DNA of 64,000 nucleotides from Clostridium sp. (GCA_031292145.1 JARLHR010000241.1:106601-170600); one strand, 5' to 3'. Shown: positions 16,247-26,009, counted from the stretch's first letter. Program-made: numbers and translations. Notes: a model not told the origin generated them from the letters alone.

Positions 16247-17722
16247 TTAACACTTTATTATCTCCTTAAATCTTTCATACGCTTCATTCCAAAGTGATAT
16301 ACTTTCGGGTTCATAATGCTTAATATCTGGCGAGTTTGCAATGATCTTTTTAGCCTCATCTAACCCTACAATTGCTCCCGATGCTATTAACTGCAATACT
16401 ATATTTCCAAATACCGTTGCCTCTACTGGTCCTGCTGTGACCTTACAATTACATGAACTTGAAGTCATTTGACAAAGTAATTTACTTTGAGTACCTCCAC
16501 CTACTATATAGATATCTTTATATTCTTTTCCAGTACATTCTTTTATTTTTTCAAGCTCATATCTATATTTCAAAGCAAGACTCTCATTAATGCATCTTAC
16601 AAATTGTCCTTCTGTTTCTGGTGCTTTCTGTCCTGTGCGACTGCAAAATTCACGAATGCGCTTTGGAATATCTCCAGCTGGTACAAATTCAGGTGCATCT
16701 GGATCAATAAAACATTTAAAAGACTCAGCAGCATCTGCCATTTTTTCTAAATCTCCAAAACCATACTCTTTTCCTTCTTTTATCCATTGCCTACGGCTCT
16801 CTTGAATTAACCATAAACCAATAATATTCTTTAGGAAAGAGATCTTTCCTTCATATCCACCTTCATTAGTTATGTTATATTTGCTAGATTTTTCATTAAT
16901 TAATGGTTTCTCTAACTCTGTTCCAAACAATGACCATGTACCACAGCTAATAAATATAAAATCATCTTCTTTATTAGGTACAGAAACAAGTGCACTCTGA
17001 GTATCATGGCCTGCCACTGCAATTACATCACATTCTTCTATTCCTAGCTCCTCACAAAGCTGATCTGAAATTCTTCCAATTTTTGTTCCTGTAGGAATAA
17101 TTTCGGCAAACAAATTTTTAGGTATATTGAGAGCTTCTAGTACTCTATCAGACCATACTCTATTTCTTGCATCTAATAATTGAGTAGTTGATGCAATAGA
17201 ATATTCAGTTGTTTTTATTCCTGTCAACATATAATTTAATAAATCAGGAATTAATAAAATTTTATTAGCTTTTTCTAATATATAAGGTCTTTTTTCAACT
17301 AAGGATAATAACTGAAATGCTGTATTAATTTCCATAAATTGATTTCCTGTGATATTATAAAATTCATCTTTGGAAAGCTTCTCAAAGCTTTTTTCTAACA
17401 TTCCTTTTGTTCTATCATCCCTATAATGAACCGGATTTTCTACTAAATCTCCATATTCATCTATAATTCCAAAATCAACCCCCCAGGTATCAATACCAAT
17501 ACTATCAAAACCACCACAATGTTTTGCCTTTATAAGACCTTGCTTAATTTCATGAAGTAATCTCAATATATCCCAATACATAGTACCATTTACGATAACT
17601 GGGTCATTAGAAAATCTATGAATTTCCTCTATTTTAATCGTACTTTCATCATATATTCCAAGCATTGCTCTTCCACTAGATGCCCCAAAATCAAATGCTA
17701 GCACTCGTTTTTCTTTTTTCAT
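16247..17722 (-). CDS. Rhamnulokinase/L-fuculokinase, FGGY family (RhaB type)
   Basis: This 491-residue kinase starts at MKKEKRVLAFDFGASSGRAM behind AGGTGG; a longer upstream frame has no ribosome site and overlaps fucI. The RhaB-like features are DFGASSGR (phosphate-1 loop), GIDTWGVDFGIID (residues about 75-87), the middle block VAVAGHDTQSA and IVGGGTQSKLLCQ (adenosine region). Its sequence type is rhamnulokinase, but it lies between fucI and fucA. I infer that it phosphorylates L-fuculose, perhaps also L-rhamnulose; I see no rhaA or rhaD here. The gap to fucI is 19 bases. Confidence 0.85.
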   Translation of the reverse strand: MKKEKRVLAFDFGASSGRAMLGIYDESTIKIEEIHRFSNDPVIVNGTMYWDILRLLHEIKQGLIKAKHCGGFDSIGIDTWGVDFGIIDEYGDLVENPVHYRDDRTKGMLEKSFEKLSKDEFYNITGNQFMEINTAFQLLSLVEKRPYILEKANKILLIPDLLNYMLTGIKTTEYSIASTTQLLDARNRVWSDRVLEALNIPKNLFAEIIPTGTKIGRISDQLCEELGIEECDVIAVAGHDTQSALVSVPNKEDDFIFISCGTWSLFGTELEKPLINEKSSKYNITNEGGYEGKISFLKNIIGLWLIQESRRQWIKEGKEYGFGDLEKMADAAESFKCFIDPDAPEFVPAGDIPKRIREFCSRTGQKAPETEGQFVRCINESLALKYRYELEKIKECTGKEYKDIYIVGGGTQSKLLCQMTSSSCNCKVTAGPVEATVFGNIVLQLIASGAIVGLDEAKKIIANSPDIKHYEPESISLWNEAYERFKEIIKC

Positions 17723-17741
17723 ATTTCCACCTGCTAAATTT

Positions 17742-19538
17742 TTATTTATATAGTGGTCCATAAGCAGCACAAGCTCTGTAATCTTGTCCTTCTTTATCTT
17801 GCCCAAATGCATTCCAAGCTGCTGGTCTAAATATTTTTTCTTCTGGAACGTTATGCATACAAACTGGGATTCTTAAAATAGAAGCTAATGTTATTAGATC
17901 AGCACCTATATGGCCATAACTAATTGCTCCATGATTAGCTCCCCAATTATTCATAACATCATATGCTGATTTACATGGACCAACTTCTGTTACCCTTGGT
18001 GCAAACCAAGTACAAGGCCATGTGTAATCTGTTCTCTTCCATAGGATTTCATTTACATCATCCGGAAGTGCTACTGTCCAACCTTCTACTAATTGAAGTA
18101 CAGGTCCTAATCCTTTAACAAGGTTAAGCCTAGCCATAGTACAAGGCATAACATTTTTTGTTAAAAATCTTGATGAGTATCCTCCACCTCTAAAATATCC
18201 TTGATCTGCTGGATTCCATGTAGTAGCCTCAAGTATTCTTTTTTGATCTTCTTCTGTTATTTCCCAGAATGGTTTAATAACTGCATTTCCATCTGCATCC
18301 TTCGCTTCGCCGTTAGCATCTAAACATGCTGCTCCTGAATTAATTAAATGTATGAAACCACCTGCTTCTTTTGAAGCTCCTTCAATATCATATCCAGTTG
18401 CTTTTTTTACTGCATCTGCACTCCAATAGGTACGAACATCTGCAAATATTTGTGCTGTATTTGTTAATAATTTACTAAACAACATTGTTGCACCATTCAA
18501 TGTATCATTTTCTGTTGCCAATATATAAGGTTCCCTAGATCCATTCCAGTCAAAAGATGTATTTAGAAAAGCTTCTGGGTAATCGCAATTTGGATAAAAA
18601 TCTGTCCATTGCCTTTGCCCTTGGAATCCTGCTGCAATTGCATTATGTCCAAGTTTTTCTTCTTCACAACCTTCTGGGAGATTTTCATTCCCGTTCATTA
18701 AATCCTTAATAATACACATCATTTTAACAACGAATTCCCAATCAGAGTCTTTTTGCTCCCTCGTTTTTTGGGCTTCTACTGGATTTTTATCAAAACCTTC
18801 TTTGCAATATTCCTTTGTCCATGCAAGAGCTTTTTGATATTCACCTTTGTCATATATTCCTTCTGTCATTCTTCTTATGATTTCTACTTCATCTACTGAT
18901 TCAACTCTCATTCCAAGATATTCTTCAAAGAATTCTGGGCTTATTATTGATCCACCAATCCCCATACAGATTGAACCAATTTGCAAATAAGATTTTCCTC
19001 TCATTGTTGCTGCTGCCACTGCTGCTCTTCCAAATCTTAATAATTTTTCTTTCACATCTTCAGGAATTTCTGAATCATCTGCATTTTGAACATCATGCCC
19101 ATATATTCCAAAGGCAGGTAGACCCTTTTGAGCATGTGTTGCAAGTACTGATGCTAAATATACAGCCCCTGGTCTTTCTGTCCCATTAAATCCCCAAACA
19201 CCTTTTATTGTCATTGGATCCATGTCCATGGTTTCTGCTCCATAACACCAACAAGGAGTTACTATAAGAGTAATATCCACTCCTTCTTTTTTAAATTTCG
19301 CTGCACAAGCTGCTGATTCACCAACTCTTCCTATTGTGGTGTCTGCTATGACAACCTTTACAGGACCACCATTTGAATATCTGATATTTGATGTAAGAAG
19401 ATCAGCTGCTGCCTTTGCCATTGACATAGTTTGCTCTTCAAGAGAACCCCTTACATCTAATAATGTTCCTCTTCTTCCATCAATAGTTGGCCTTATACCA
19501 ATAACTGGATAATCCCCTATTAATCTGCTTTTTGACAT
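17742..19538 (-). CDS. fucI: L-fucose isomerase
   Basis: This 598-residue protein is close to the usual 591-600 of FucI. The N-terminus [16 protein letters not shown] and the blocks [20 protein letters not shown] and [14 protein letters not shown] are typical. [20 protein letters not shown] near the C-terminus includes the family's metal-binding/catalytic histidine region. It converts L-fucose (and D-arabinose) to the ketose with Mn2+. It is the first gene of an isomerase-kinase-aldolase operon and divergent from an AraC regulator. Confidence 0.95.
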   Translation of the reverse strand: MSKSRLIGDYPVIGIRPTIDGRRGTLLDVRGSLEEQTMSMAKAAADLLTSNIRYSNGGPVKVVIADTTIGRVGESAACAAKFKKEGVDITLIVTPCWCYGAETMDMDPMTIKGVWGFNGTERPGAVYLASVLATHAQKGLPAFGIYGHDVQNADDSEIPEDVKEKLLRFGRAAVAAATMRGKSYLQIGSICMGIGGSIISPEFFEEYLGMRVESVDEVEIIRRMTEGIYDKGEYQKALAWTKEYCKEGFDKNPVEAQKTREQKDSDWEFVVKMMCIIKDLMNGNENLPEGCEEEKLGHNAIAAGFQGQRQWTDFYPNCDYPEAFLNTSFDWNGSREPYILATENDTLNGATMLFSKLLTNTAQIFADVRTYWSADAVKKATGYDIEGASKEAGGFIHLINSGAACLDANGEAKDADGNAVIKPFWEITEEDQKRILEATTWNPADQGYFRGGGYSSRFLTKNVMPCTMARLNLVKGLGPVLQLVEGWTVALPDDVNEILWKRTDYTWPCTWFAPRVTEVGPCKSAYDVMNNWGANHGAISYGHIGADLITLASILRIPVCMHNVPEEKIFRPAAWNAFGQDKEGQDYRACAAYGPLYK

Positions 19539-19727
19539 ATTAATATCCCCCTTAAAATTTAATTATTATTTTATTCAAGTTTCTTCAATTGCAAATAGGT
19601 AAATACCATTTCTATTTTTGATTTTTACTTAATTATGATTTTATTATACAATTGTAACTCGATACATACTTGTGTTATAATAGCAAAAAATATAACAATA
19701 TTCACATTTTTTAAGGAGTTTTATAAA

Positions 19728-20615
19728 GTGAGATATTCAGATTATAATGAAATAAAACAAAGGGGTACTTTCAATTTTCCAATAGAATTCCATTATGTAG
19801 ATAATATGCATCCTAGATATATGATGTCATATCACTGGCATGTAGAATATGAAATAATTCTCGTTTTAAAAGGCACACTTATTATTTATTTAAATCAAAA
19901 GGAAATTATAGCAAAAGAAGGGGATATTGTTTTTATAGCAGATGGTATTCTACACTCCGCAATTCCTAATGAATGCATATATGAATGTATTGTATTTAAT
20001 ATGAATATGTTATTAAAGGAAAATTTTTTTGGAACAAAATATATTCAAAAGATAATCGATCATACAATAATTATTAACGATTACTTTCCAATATCTAATT
20101 TAAGACTTAACACTGTTTTATTTACCTTATTTGAAACATTAAAAGAAAAGGAGAATGGATATGAATTAATGACATTAGGAACCTTATATAGATTTTTAGG
20201 TCTGGTTTATAATGCTGATCTATATTCAACAGATTATTTACAAAGTCAGAAAGACAGCAAGAAAACCAAGCAATTAAAGAAGGTATTAGAAGTTATAGAG
20301 GCGTCGTATTCTTCTGCAATAACTTTAAATGATTTATCTAAAGTTGTTGGTATGTCCCCAAAATACTTCTGCAAGTTTTTTTATGAAATGACTCATCGAA
20401 CCCCTATAAATTATTTAAATTACTATAGGATAGAATGCGCTAGTTATCAATTAGCAACTACAAATCTTTCCATAACTGATATTGCATACAATTGTGGATT
20501 TAATGACTTAAGCTATTTTATTAAATCCTTTAAAAAATATAAAGGATTTACTCCAAGCAAATATTCAAAAGTTGAAAAATCTTATAATAAAAAGCTACGG
20601 CAAATAATGCAATAA
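19728..20615 (+). CDS. AraC family regulator, probable fucose operon activator
   Basis: This 295-residue regulator starts at a GTG with AAGGAG 9 bases upstream. An earlier ATG at 19635 would add 31 non-family residues and has no ribosome site. The N-terminal cupin (HWHVEYEIILVLKGTLII, with metal- or sugar-contact histidines) is followed by two HTH motifs in the last 100 residues (SKVVGMSPKYFCKFFYEMTH and IAYNCGFNDLSYFIKSFKKY). It is divergent from fucI with a 190-base AT-rich spacer, so it likely responds to L-fucose or a pathway intermediate. The TATAAT-like box TTATAATAGC at about 19675 could be its own promoter. Confidence 0.88.
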   Translation: MRYSDYNEIKQRGTFNFPIEFHYVDNMHPRYMMSYHWHVEYEIILVLKGTLIIYLNQKEIIAKEGDIVFIADGILHSAIPNECIYECIVFNMNMLLKENFFGTKYIQKIIDHTIIINDYFPISNLRLNTVLFTLFETLKEKENGYELMTLGTLYRFLGLVYNADLYSTDYLQSQKDSKKTKQLKKVLEVIEASYSSAITLNDLSKVVGMSPKYFCKFFYEMTHRTPINYLNYYRIECASYQLATTNLSITDIAYNCGFNDLSYFIKSFKKYKGFTPSKYSKVEKSYNKKLRQIMQ

Positions 20616-20664
20616 ACTAGATATCATTTAATTCAGATAATCTTAATTAAATGATATCTAGTTT
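20614..20664. terminator. Bidirectional terminator between AraC and eda genes
   Basis: AAACTAGATATCATTTAATT pairs perfectly (20-base arms) with its inverted copy ending at 20664. The genes on either side converge. It overlaps the last bases of the AraC coding sequence. Confidence 0.85.
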
Positions 20665-20728
20665 ACATATTAATAATAGACTAGTATTCTTGTCTATTTG
20701 ATCTATTATTTTCTTTCATGTGCCTAAA

Positions 20729-21355
20729 TTATAAATTTTTAACCTTGTCTATAACTTCTGCACAGTATTCTGCTACCCCTGCAGCACCATTACTCTTATA
20801 TACTTTATTTAAGTCACTTCCAATTCCACTGCAATCTGCTCCACCTTGTATCCATTCATTTATATTATCTTTATTTACTCCACCAGTAGGCATTATGCTA
20901 AGGTCTGGGAATATTGATTTTGCTGCACCTATCAATCCTTTACCAACAACATTTCCTGGGAATATTTTTATAAATCTTAAACCTAACTTATAAGCTTTAT
21001 TTATTTCTGACATTGTCATTAATCCTGGTATCATTAATGCTTTTCTTTGAATTGCATAAGCTAATACTTCTTCATCTAAGCAAGGAGAAACAATAAAATC
21101 AGCATTATTTTCAATACATGCATCTACAGCATCTTTAGTTAATACAGTTCCAGCTCCAACGCAAGCATCCTTATATTCTTCTTTTAATTCTTTTATTAAC
21201 TTAGGTGCATTTGGTACACTCATAGTTACTTCTATGATTTTCATTCCACCTTGAATAGCTGCAACACTTATTTCTTTTGCTTCTTCATAAGTACTTGTTC
21301 TAATAACAGCTACCGCTTTCTCTTCTTTTAATGTATTATAAATTTTTTCAAACAT
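20729..21355 (-). CDS. eda: 2-dehydro-3-deoxy-phosphogluconate (KDPG) aldolase
   Basis: This 208-residue class I aldolase has the Schiff-base lysine K130 in FIKIFPG and the base E42 in GMKIIEVTM, matching K133/E45 of E. coli Eda; VGAGTVLT and MPTGGV form the phosphate-binding side. It splits KDPG to pyruvate and glyceraldehyde 3-phosphate. The KDG kinase gene lies 46 bases upstream in the same operon. It is the last step for uronates processed by KduD or the RpiB/SDR pair. Confidence 0.93.
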   Translation of the reverse strand: MFEKIYNTLKEEKAVAVIRTSTYEEAKEISVAAIQGGMKIIEVTMSVPNAPKLIKELKEEYKDACVGAGTVLTKDAVDACIENNADFIVSPCLDEEVLAYAIQRKALMIPGLMTMSEINKAYKLGLRFIKIFPGNVVGKGLIGAAKSIFPDLSIMPTGGVNKDNINEWIQGGADCSGIGSDLNKVYKSNGAAGVAEYCAEVIDKVKNL

Positions 21356-21401
21356 TGTTACACCTCATCTTATTTTACTTTTATATTTTTAATTATTAAT
21401 T

Positions 21402-22349
21402 TTATCTCTCTATTTTTTTTGCTTGTCCTAAATGTACTAAAACATCATCATAAGAAGGTAATCCTTCATTGTCACCTTCAACACCTACTACTAAAGATCC
21501 AACTGCATTTGCAAATTTAACGCATTCTTCTAATGTTTTACCTTTAATTACTGATGTTAAGAATCCTGCAGCAAAACCATCTCCTGCTCCTACTGTATCT
21601 ACTAAAGCTTTTGGCTTAATAGCTTCTACCTCATAAACATTTTTGCCATCTGAACCTAATGCTCCTTTAGCTCCTTTTTTAACAATAACCTTTTCTATTC
21701 CATATTCATGGAAGGTTTTTATTGCATCTTCTATAGTTGTATCGCCTAATAAGATTTCTATTTCTTCATCACCTATTAAAAGAATATCTACATGGGGTAA
21801 TAATTTTTCTATATAAACTTTTGCTTCTTCTTTTGTCCACATTTTTAATCTAATGTTAGGATCAAAAGATACAGTTAAGTTGTGTTTCTTTGCTAATCTT
21901 ACTGATTCTAAAATAATCTCTTGATTATTCTTAGTAATTGAAGGAAAAACTCCTGTAATATGAAGAATTTTTGCTTGTTTAAAATATTCTTCATTTAATT
22001 CTTCACTTTTCATTGTACTTGTTGGAGATTTTTCTCTATAATAAAATGATCTGCTAGATCCATCAGCTAAGACTTCTCTAAAATATACTGATGTTGGATA
22101 TTGATCCACAAGTTTAACCTCAGAAATATCAACACCTTCTCCTCTTACAGTCTTTAGTATGTATTTACCAAAATCATCATTTCCAAGTCTGCTTATCCAT
22201 CCTGATTGAATTCCTAATCTTGCACAACCTATTGCAACATTTAATTCAGCTCCGCCCAGTTTTCTTTCGAAAGTATTGCAAAATATTATTGGTCCTTTTT
22301 GTTTTGGACACATTGCAATCATTGCATCTCCTATAGTTATTACGTCCAT
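21402..22349 (-). CDS. kdgK: 2-dehydro-3-deoxygluconate (KDG) kinase, PfkB family
   Basis: This 315-residue ribokinase-fold kinase has the N-terminal GGAELNVAIGCARLG motif and the C-terminal signature DTVGAGDGFAAGF (251-263) with catalytic D257. Length and REVLADGSSRSFYYREKSP near residue 91 fit KdgK, whose sugar-acid site reads aromatic and arginine residues there. It phosphorylates KDG to KDPG for the adjacent aldolase. AGAGGTG precedes the ATG. A repeat-filled gap separates it from kduD. Confidence 0.92.
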   Translation of the reverse strand: MDVITIGDAMIAMCPKQKGPIIFCNTFERKLGGAELNVAIGCARLGIQSGWISRLGNDDFGKYILKTVRGEGVDISEVKLVDQYPTSVYFREVLADGSSRSFYYREKSPTSTMKSEELNEEYFKQAKILHITGVFPSITKNNQEIILESVRLAKKHNLTVSFDPNIRLKMWTKEEAKVYIEKLLPHVDILLIGDEEIEILLGDTTIEDAIKTFHEYGIEKVIVKKGAKGALGSDGKNVYEVEAIKPKALVDTVGAGDGFAAGFLTSVIKGKTLEECVKFANAVGSLVVGVEGDNEGLPSYDDVLVHLGQAKKIER

Positions 22350-22389
22350 GAATAATACACCTCTTTCAATATATATAAATTTCTAGATA

Positions 22390-22518
22390 AGAAGTAAGAG
22401 TTCAGAGGTAAGAGTTTAGGATGAAATAGCAAAGCTATTTCTAAAAATAAATAATTAATGGAAATGCTACGCATTTCTTACCTCGCTTATTACTTCTTAC
22501 CTTTTATCTCTTACTTCT
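22390..22518. repeat. Family C repeat with imperfect terminal inverted repeats
   Basis: AGAAGTAAGAG (22390-22400) is inverted at 22508-22518. Further AAGTAAGAG/GGTAAGAG-type units and two small hairpins (AAATAGCAAAGCTATTT and GAAATGCTACGCATTTC) lie inside. There is one copy in the window. It lies between kdgK and kduD and contains no coding frame. It resembles dispersed intergenic repeats seen in clostridia, but that is recollection rather than a search result. Confidence 0.6.
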
Positions 22519-22551
22519 CTCTATAAATCGGAATTTGTCTATTGTCATTCA

Positions 22552-23334
22552 CTATCTTACTAACCATCCACCATCAACTGCTAGTACATGACCATTAACA
22601 TAATCTGATGCTCTACTTGCTAGGAATACTACTGCTCCCATTAAATCAAATGGTTCAGCCCATTTGTCTGCTGGTATTCTTCCTTGTATTTCTGCATTTC
22701 TTTCTTTATCAGCTCTTATTGGTTCAGTATTTGCTGTTTTTATGTATCCTGGTGCTATTGCATTTATTTGAATGTTTTTACATGCTAACTCATTTGCAAA
22801 TGCTTTTGTTATACCAGCAACTCCATGTTTACTTGCTGTGTACGGCGGTACAAATTTTCCACCCTGGAATGTTAACATTGATGCTATATTAATTATTTTT
22901 CCTGAACCTTGCTCAGCCATTATTTTAGCTACTTCTTGACTTAAGAAATATACAGCATTTAAGTTAATATCCATTACTGCATCCCAGTCTTCTTCTTTAT
23001 ATTCTAGGAGTGGTGCTCTTCTTATAGTTCCAGCATTATTTACCAATATGTCTATCTTATCAAAATTCTCCATGGTAGTTTTAACTACATTTAGTCTATC
23101 TTCTTTTTTAGTCAAATCAGCTTGAACAAATACAACTTTTCTTCCTTCTTTTTCTATCACTTCCGCTGTTTCAGCCCAATTTCTGCTGTGAGTTGTTATT
23201 ACTAAGTCTGCCCCTGCCTTCGCCAAAGCTACTGCATATGCTTGCCCAAGACCTGTATTTCCACCTGTAACTATTGCTACTTTTCCGTCTAATCTGAAGA
23301 AATCCATTGAAAATTGATTTAAAACATTTGACAT
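22552..23334 (-). CDS. kduD: 2-dehydro-3-deoxy-D-gluconate 5-dehydrogenase (KduD)
   Basis: This 260-residue short-chain dehydrogenase has the coenzyme loop TGGNTGLG (23-30), NNAG (99-102) and catalytic S152, Y165 and K169 (YTASK). The MSNVLNQFSMDFFRLDGKVA start and GRIPADKWAEPFDLMGAVVF are typical of KduD. It interconverts 2,5-diketo-3-deoxygluconate and KDG with NAD(H), after lyase-generated unsaturated uronate has isomerised. TAGGAGC precedes the ATG. It is divergent from the IclR gene, with a palindrome in its promoter. Confidence 0.92.
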   Translation of the reverse strand: MSNVLNQFSMDFFRLDGKVAIVTGGNTGLGQAYAVALAKAGADLVITTHSRNWAETAEVIEKEGRKVVFVQADLTKKEDRLNVVKTTMENFDKIDILVNNAGTIRRAPLLEYKEEDWDAVMDINLNAVYFLSQEVAKIMAEQGSGKIINIASMLTFQGGKFVPPYTASKHGVAGITKAFANELACKNIQINAIAPGYIKTANTEPIRADKERNAEIQGRIPADKWAEPFDLMGAVVFLASRASDYVNGHVLAVDGGWLVR

Positions 23335-23391
23335 CTTACTTGCTCCTATCTTATTTTTAATAGTTTGTATTTTTAATTACTATGTGGTAAT

Positions 23392-23416
23392 ATTATATAG
23401 TTCCGCATTGTGGAAC
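23392..23416 (-). promoter_or_regulatory. kduD -10 box with an overlapping IclR-type palindrome
   Basis: GTTCC-N7-GGAAC at 23400-23416 lies immediately upstream of a perfect TATAAT (complement of 23392-23397) in the minus-strand promoter of kduD. The palindrome would occupy the -35/-10 spacer, so a bound protein should repress. Spaced TTCC/GGAA arms are common in IclR-family sites. The divergent IclR gene is the obvious candidate. Confidence 0.6.
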
Positions 23417-23562
23417 ATCGTTTCATTTTCTTAATTTTATTTTAGTCTTATCGTTAACTATTGTCAATGATATAATCATAAAAACTTTATTTTTCATTTG
23501 TTAAAACTTAAATTAAATATTACAATGTAGTATAAAGATATTAATTGTACAGGAGGCTTAAT

Positions 23563-24360
23563 ATGGCTGAAGATTTAAACACTTCTAATCTAGTCCAATC
23601 AGTAGATCGTGCTCTAGATATACTAGATTGTTTAGCTCAATATCCTAAAGGTTGCGGAATTATTGAATTATCTAAAAATCTAAACTTAAGCAAAAGCACT
23701 ATCCATAGAATAATAACAACATTAAAATATAAAGGATATGTTACTCAAAATATTGAAACTGATAAATATCAACTTGGGATCAAGGTACTTAACTTATCTG
23801 CTTCCATAATAAGTAACATGGATTTAATAAATGTTGCCAGACCATATATACATGAATTTGCAACTAAATTTGATGAAGTTATACATCTTTGCATTCCAGA
23901 TGAAACTTTTTCTAATATAATTTATGTAGACAAAGTATCTTCTGAAAATACCACTAGAAATATAACTATGTCGTCAAGCATAGGTAAAAAGGCTCCAATT
24001 TATTGTACTGCTTCTGGAAAGCTAATTTTATCTCAGTATTCTGACGAAGAAATAAGAAACATACTGAAAGATACTAAATTTATTAAATACGCAGAAAATA
24101 CTATAACTGATATGGACATCTTTTTAGAAGAAATTCATGATATTAAAAAAAACTCATATGCACTTGATAATATTGAGTATGACACCGGCGTTATCTGTAT
24201 TGCTGTTCCAATTTATGATAGGACCAAAAAAATTATTGCAGCAACCAGCCTTTCATCAGTTACTCTTTTTAATACCATGGAAGATTTGCTCAAATACAAA
24301 GACGAATTTATGAATGTTTCTAAGAATATAAGCAGATTAATGGGCTATATGCCATCTTAA
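23563..24360 (+). CDS. IclR family regulator (KdgR-like)
   Basis: This 265-residue protein starts at MAEDLNTSNLVQSVDRALDI behind CAGGAGG. The N-terminal winged HTH includes LSKNLNLSKSTIHRIITTL (residues about 37-55). The C-terminal IclR effector domain contains GKKAPIYCTASGKLILSQY. It is divergent from kduD and probably represses the KDG pathway until KDG or a related uronate breakdown product binds, as KdgR does in enterobacteria. It ends at a strong shared terminator. Confidence 0.88.
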   Translation: MAEDLNTSNLVQSVDRALDILDCLAQYPKGCGIIELSKNLNLSKSTIHRIITTLKYKGYVTQNIETDKYQLGIKVLNLSASIISNMDLINVARPYIHEFATKFDEVIHLCIPDETFSNIIYVDKVSSENTTRNITMSSSIGKKAPIYCTASGKLILSQYSDEEIRNILKDTKFIKYAENTITDMDIFLEEIHDIKKNSYALDNIEYDTGVICIAVPIYDRTKKIIAATSLSSVTLFNTMEDLLKYKDEFMNVSKNISRLMGYMPS

Positions 24361-24460
24361 TATTCTTCATTCAGTCTAAGAATATTCTTATATAAGATAA
24401 CACTTTATAATTGAAGATTAATTGTTAATTTTCATCTTTTTCTTAATATTATAAGATGTA

Positions 24461-24502
24461 AAAAAACTAGAAGAAAAGCTGAACTTTTCTTCTAGTTTTT
24501 TT
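24461..24502. terminator. Bidirectional terminator between IclR and RpiB-family genes
   Basis: AAAAAACTAGAAGAAAAG and CTTTTCTTCTAGTTTTTTT form a perfect hairpin with a five-base loop and U-tracts on both strands. Confidence 0.88.
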
Positions 24503-24534
24503 ATACTTAAAGTATATTATTTTCCATCAATGTA

Positions 24535-25170
24535 TTATAATATGATTTTAATATAAGATGCTATTTCTTCGCATTTGCAATTAGCAAAGAAATATTCTTG
24601 AAACTTTTCTCCGGATACTGCTCCCTTTAGTAACTCTTGGTCTATTTCTTTAAGAATTGTTACCATATCTTTATGTGTTACTTTTTTAACTTCGTCCAAA
24701 ATCTTTTTATTTCTTTGTTCTGGAATAACTCTATCCTTTGGATACCCTTGTCCACTTTCACCTTGGAATAACTTTTCAAAGATATATTCTAGGTTTAATT
24801 CTGCTCCCCATCCAAATCCTTTTGCAAACGGTAATGCTATCGCATTTCCATCATTAATTTGTGCAAACATATAAGCATCTGAAGGATCCACTACATGACC
24901 GCATAATACGCCTGGAAATGAGTTTGCTGCAAGCATTGCTCCTTCTCCTGTTCCGCATCCAGTTATTACATAATCAGCTGCTCCTGAATTTAATAGGATA
25001 GCTGCTAAAATACCATTTTGAACATATGTTAATTGCGCTTCACCTTCTGTACCATACATTCCATAATTAAATACTTCATATCCTTTTGGCTCAACTACTT
25101 TTTTTAATGTTCCATATATCATTTCATTTTTAGCTGCTTGGCTGTTTTCATTTATTAACGCTATTTTCAT
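24535..25170 (-). CDS. RpiB/LacA/LacB-family sugar isomerase, candidate uronate ketol-isomerase (DhuI-like)
   Basis: This 211-residue RpiB-fold protein has the signature TGCGTGEGAML (70-80) with the catalytic-type Cys72 and an extra C-terminal arm of about 60 residues. Ribose-5-phosphate isomerase B itself is about 150 residues, so this is a variant subfamily. An RpiB-family enzyme (DhuI) paired with an SDR (DhuD) was described in streptococci for 4-deoxy-5-hexosulose-uronate, the product of unsaturated uronic acids. The same gene pair occurs here next to KDG genes, so I favour that role over pentose or galactose isomerisation. GGGAGG precedes the ATG. Confidence 0.8.
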   Translation of the reverse strand: MKIALINENSQAAKNEMIYGTLKKVVEPKGYEVFNYGMYGTEGEAQLTYVQNGILAAILLNSGAADYVITGCGTGEGAMLAANSFPGVLCGHVVDPSDAYMFAQINDGNAIALPFAKGFGWGAELNLEYIFEKLFQGESGQGYPKDRVIPEQRNKKILDEVKKVTHKDMVTILKEIDQELLKGAVSGEKFQEYFFANCKCEEIASYIKIIL

Positions 25171-25208
25171 TATACTGTCCTCCCAACTATTTTTATTGCT
25201 TTCAATTA

Positions 25209-26009
25209 TTATTTAGGTTGCTTTCCAATGTAAGCTAAAATTCCACCATCTACATATAAAATATGACCATTTACAAAATCTGAAGCATCAGATGCTAAGA
25301 ATACAGCTGGTCCAGCTAAATCTTCTGGAGTTCCCCAACGTGCAGCTGGAGTTTTTGCAACTATAAATTGGTCAAATGGATGCTTTGAACCATCTGCTTG
25401 AACTTCCCTAAGTGGTGCTGTTTGTGGTGTAGCTATGTATCCAGGTCCGATACAATTACATTGAATATTGAATTCACCATATTCAGATGCAATATTCTTT
25501 GTTAACATCTTAAGTCCACCTTTAGCAGCTGCATAAGCTGAAACAGTTTCTCTTCCTAATTCACTCATCATAGAACATATGTTGATTATTTTTCCATGTC
25601 CTTTTTTAATCATTCCAGGTATTACTGCCTTAGAAACTATAAATGGAGCATTTAAATCTACATCTATAACTTGTCTAAATTCTGCTGCTTTCATTTCAAG
25701 CATTGGAATTCTCTTAATTATTCCTGCATTATTTACTAAAATGTCAATTACTCCAACTTCATTTTCTATCTTTGCAACTAATTCAGTTACAGCTTCTTCG
25801 TCTGTAACGTCACATACATAACCTGTAGCCTTTATTCCTAATTCTTCATATGCTTTTAAACCTCTGTCAACCAATTCTTGTTTAATGTCATTAAATACTA
25901 TTGTTGCTCCTGCTTGTGCATAGGATTTTGCAAGTTCAAATCCAATACCATATGCTGCACCTGTTATTAATGCTATTTTACCTTCTAATGAAAATTTCTT
26001 TATATCCAC
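25209..26009 (-). CDS. Short-chain dehydrogenase, gluconate 5-dehydrogenase/DhuD-like
   Basis: This 266-residue SDR starts at a GTG behind GAGGAGG. It has TGAAYGIG (16-23), NNAG (93-96) and catalytic S146, Y159 and K163. It falls in the gluconate 5-dehydrogenase type, to which streptococcal DhuD also belongs. It is co-transcribed with the RpiB-family gene (38-base gap). I infer that it reduces the diketo acid made by that isomerase to KDG, in parallel with KduD at 22552. A gluconate/5-ketogluconate role is the alternative. Confidence 0.85.
   Translation of the reverse strand: MDIKKFSLEGKIALITGAAYGIGFELAKSYAQAGATIVFNDIKQELVDRGLKAYEELGIKATGYVCDVTDEEAVTELVAKIENEVGVIDILVNNAGIIKRIPMLEMKAAEFRQVIDVDLNAPFIVSKAVIPGMIKKGHGKIINICSMMSELGRETVSAYAAAKGGLKMLTKNIASEYGEFNIQCNCIGPGYIATPQTAPLREVQADGSKHPFDQFIVAKTPAARWGTPEDLAGPAVFLASDASDFVNGHILYVDGGILAYIGKQPK

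Noticed and set aside
22390-22518. CRISPR-like array
   Set aside because: The repeated units are short, irregular and inverted, without uniform spacers.
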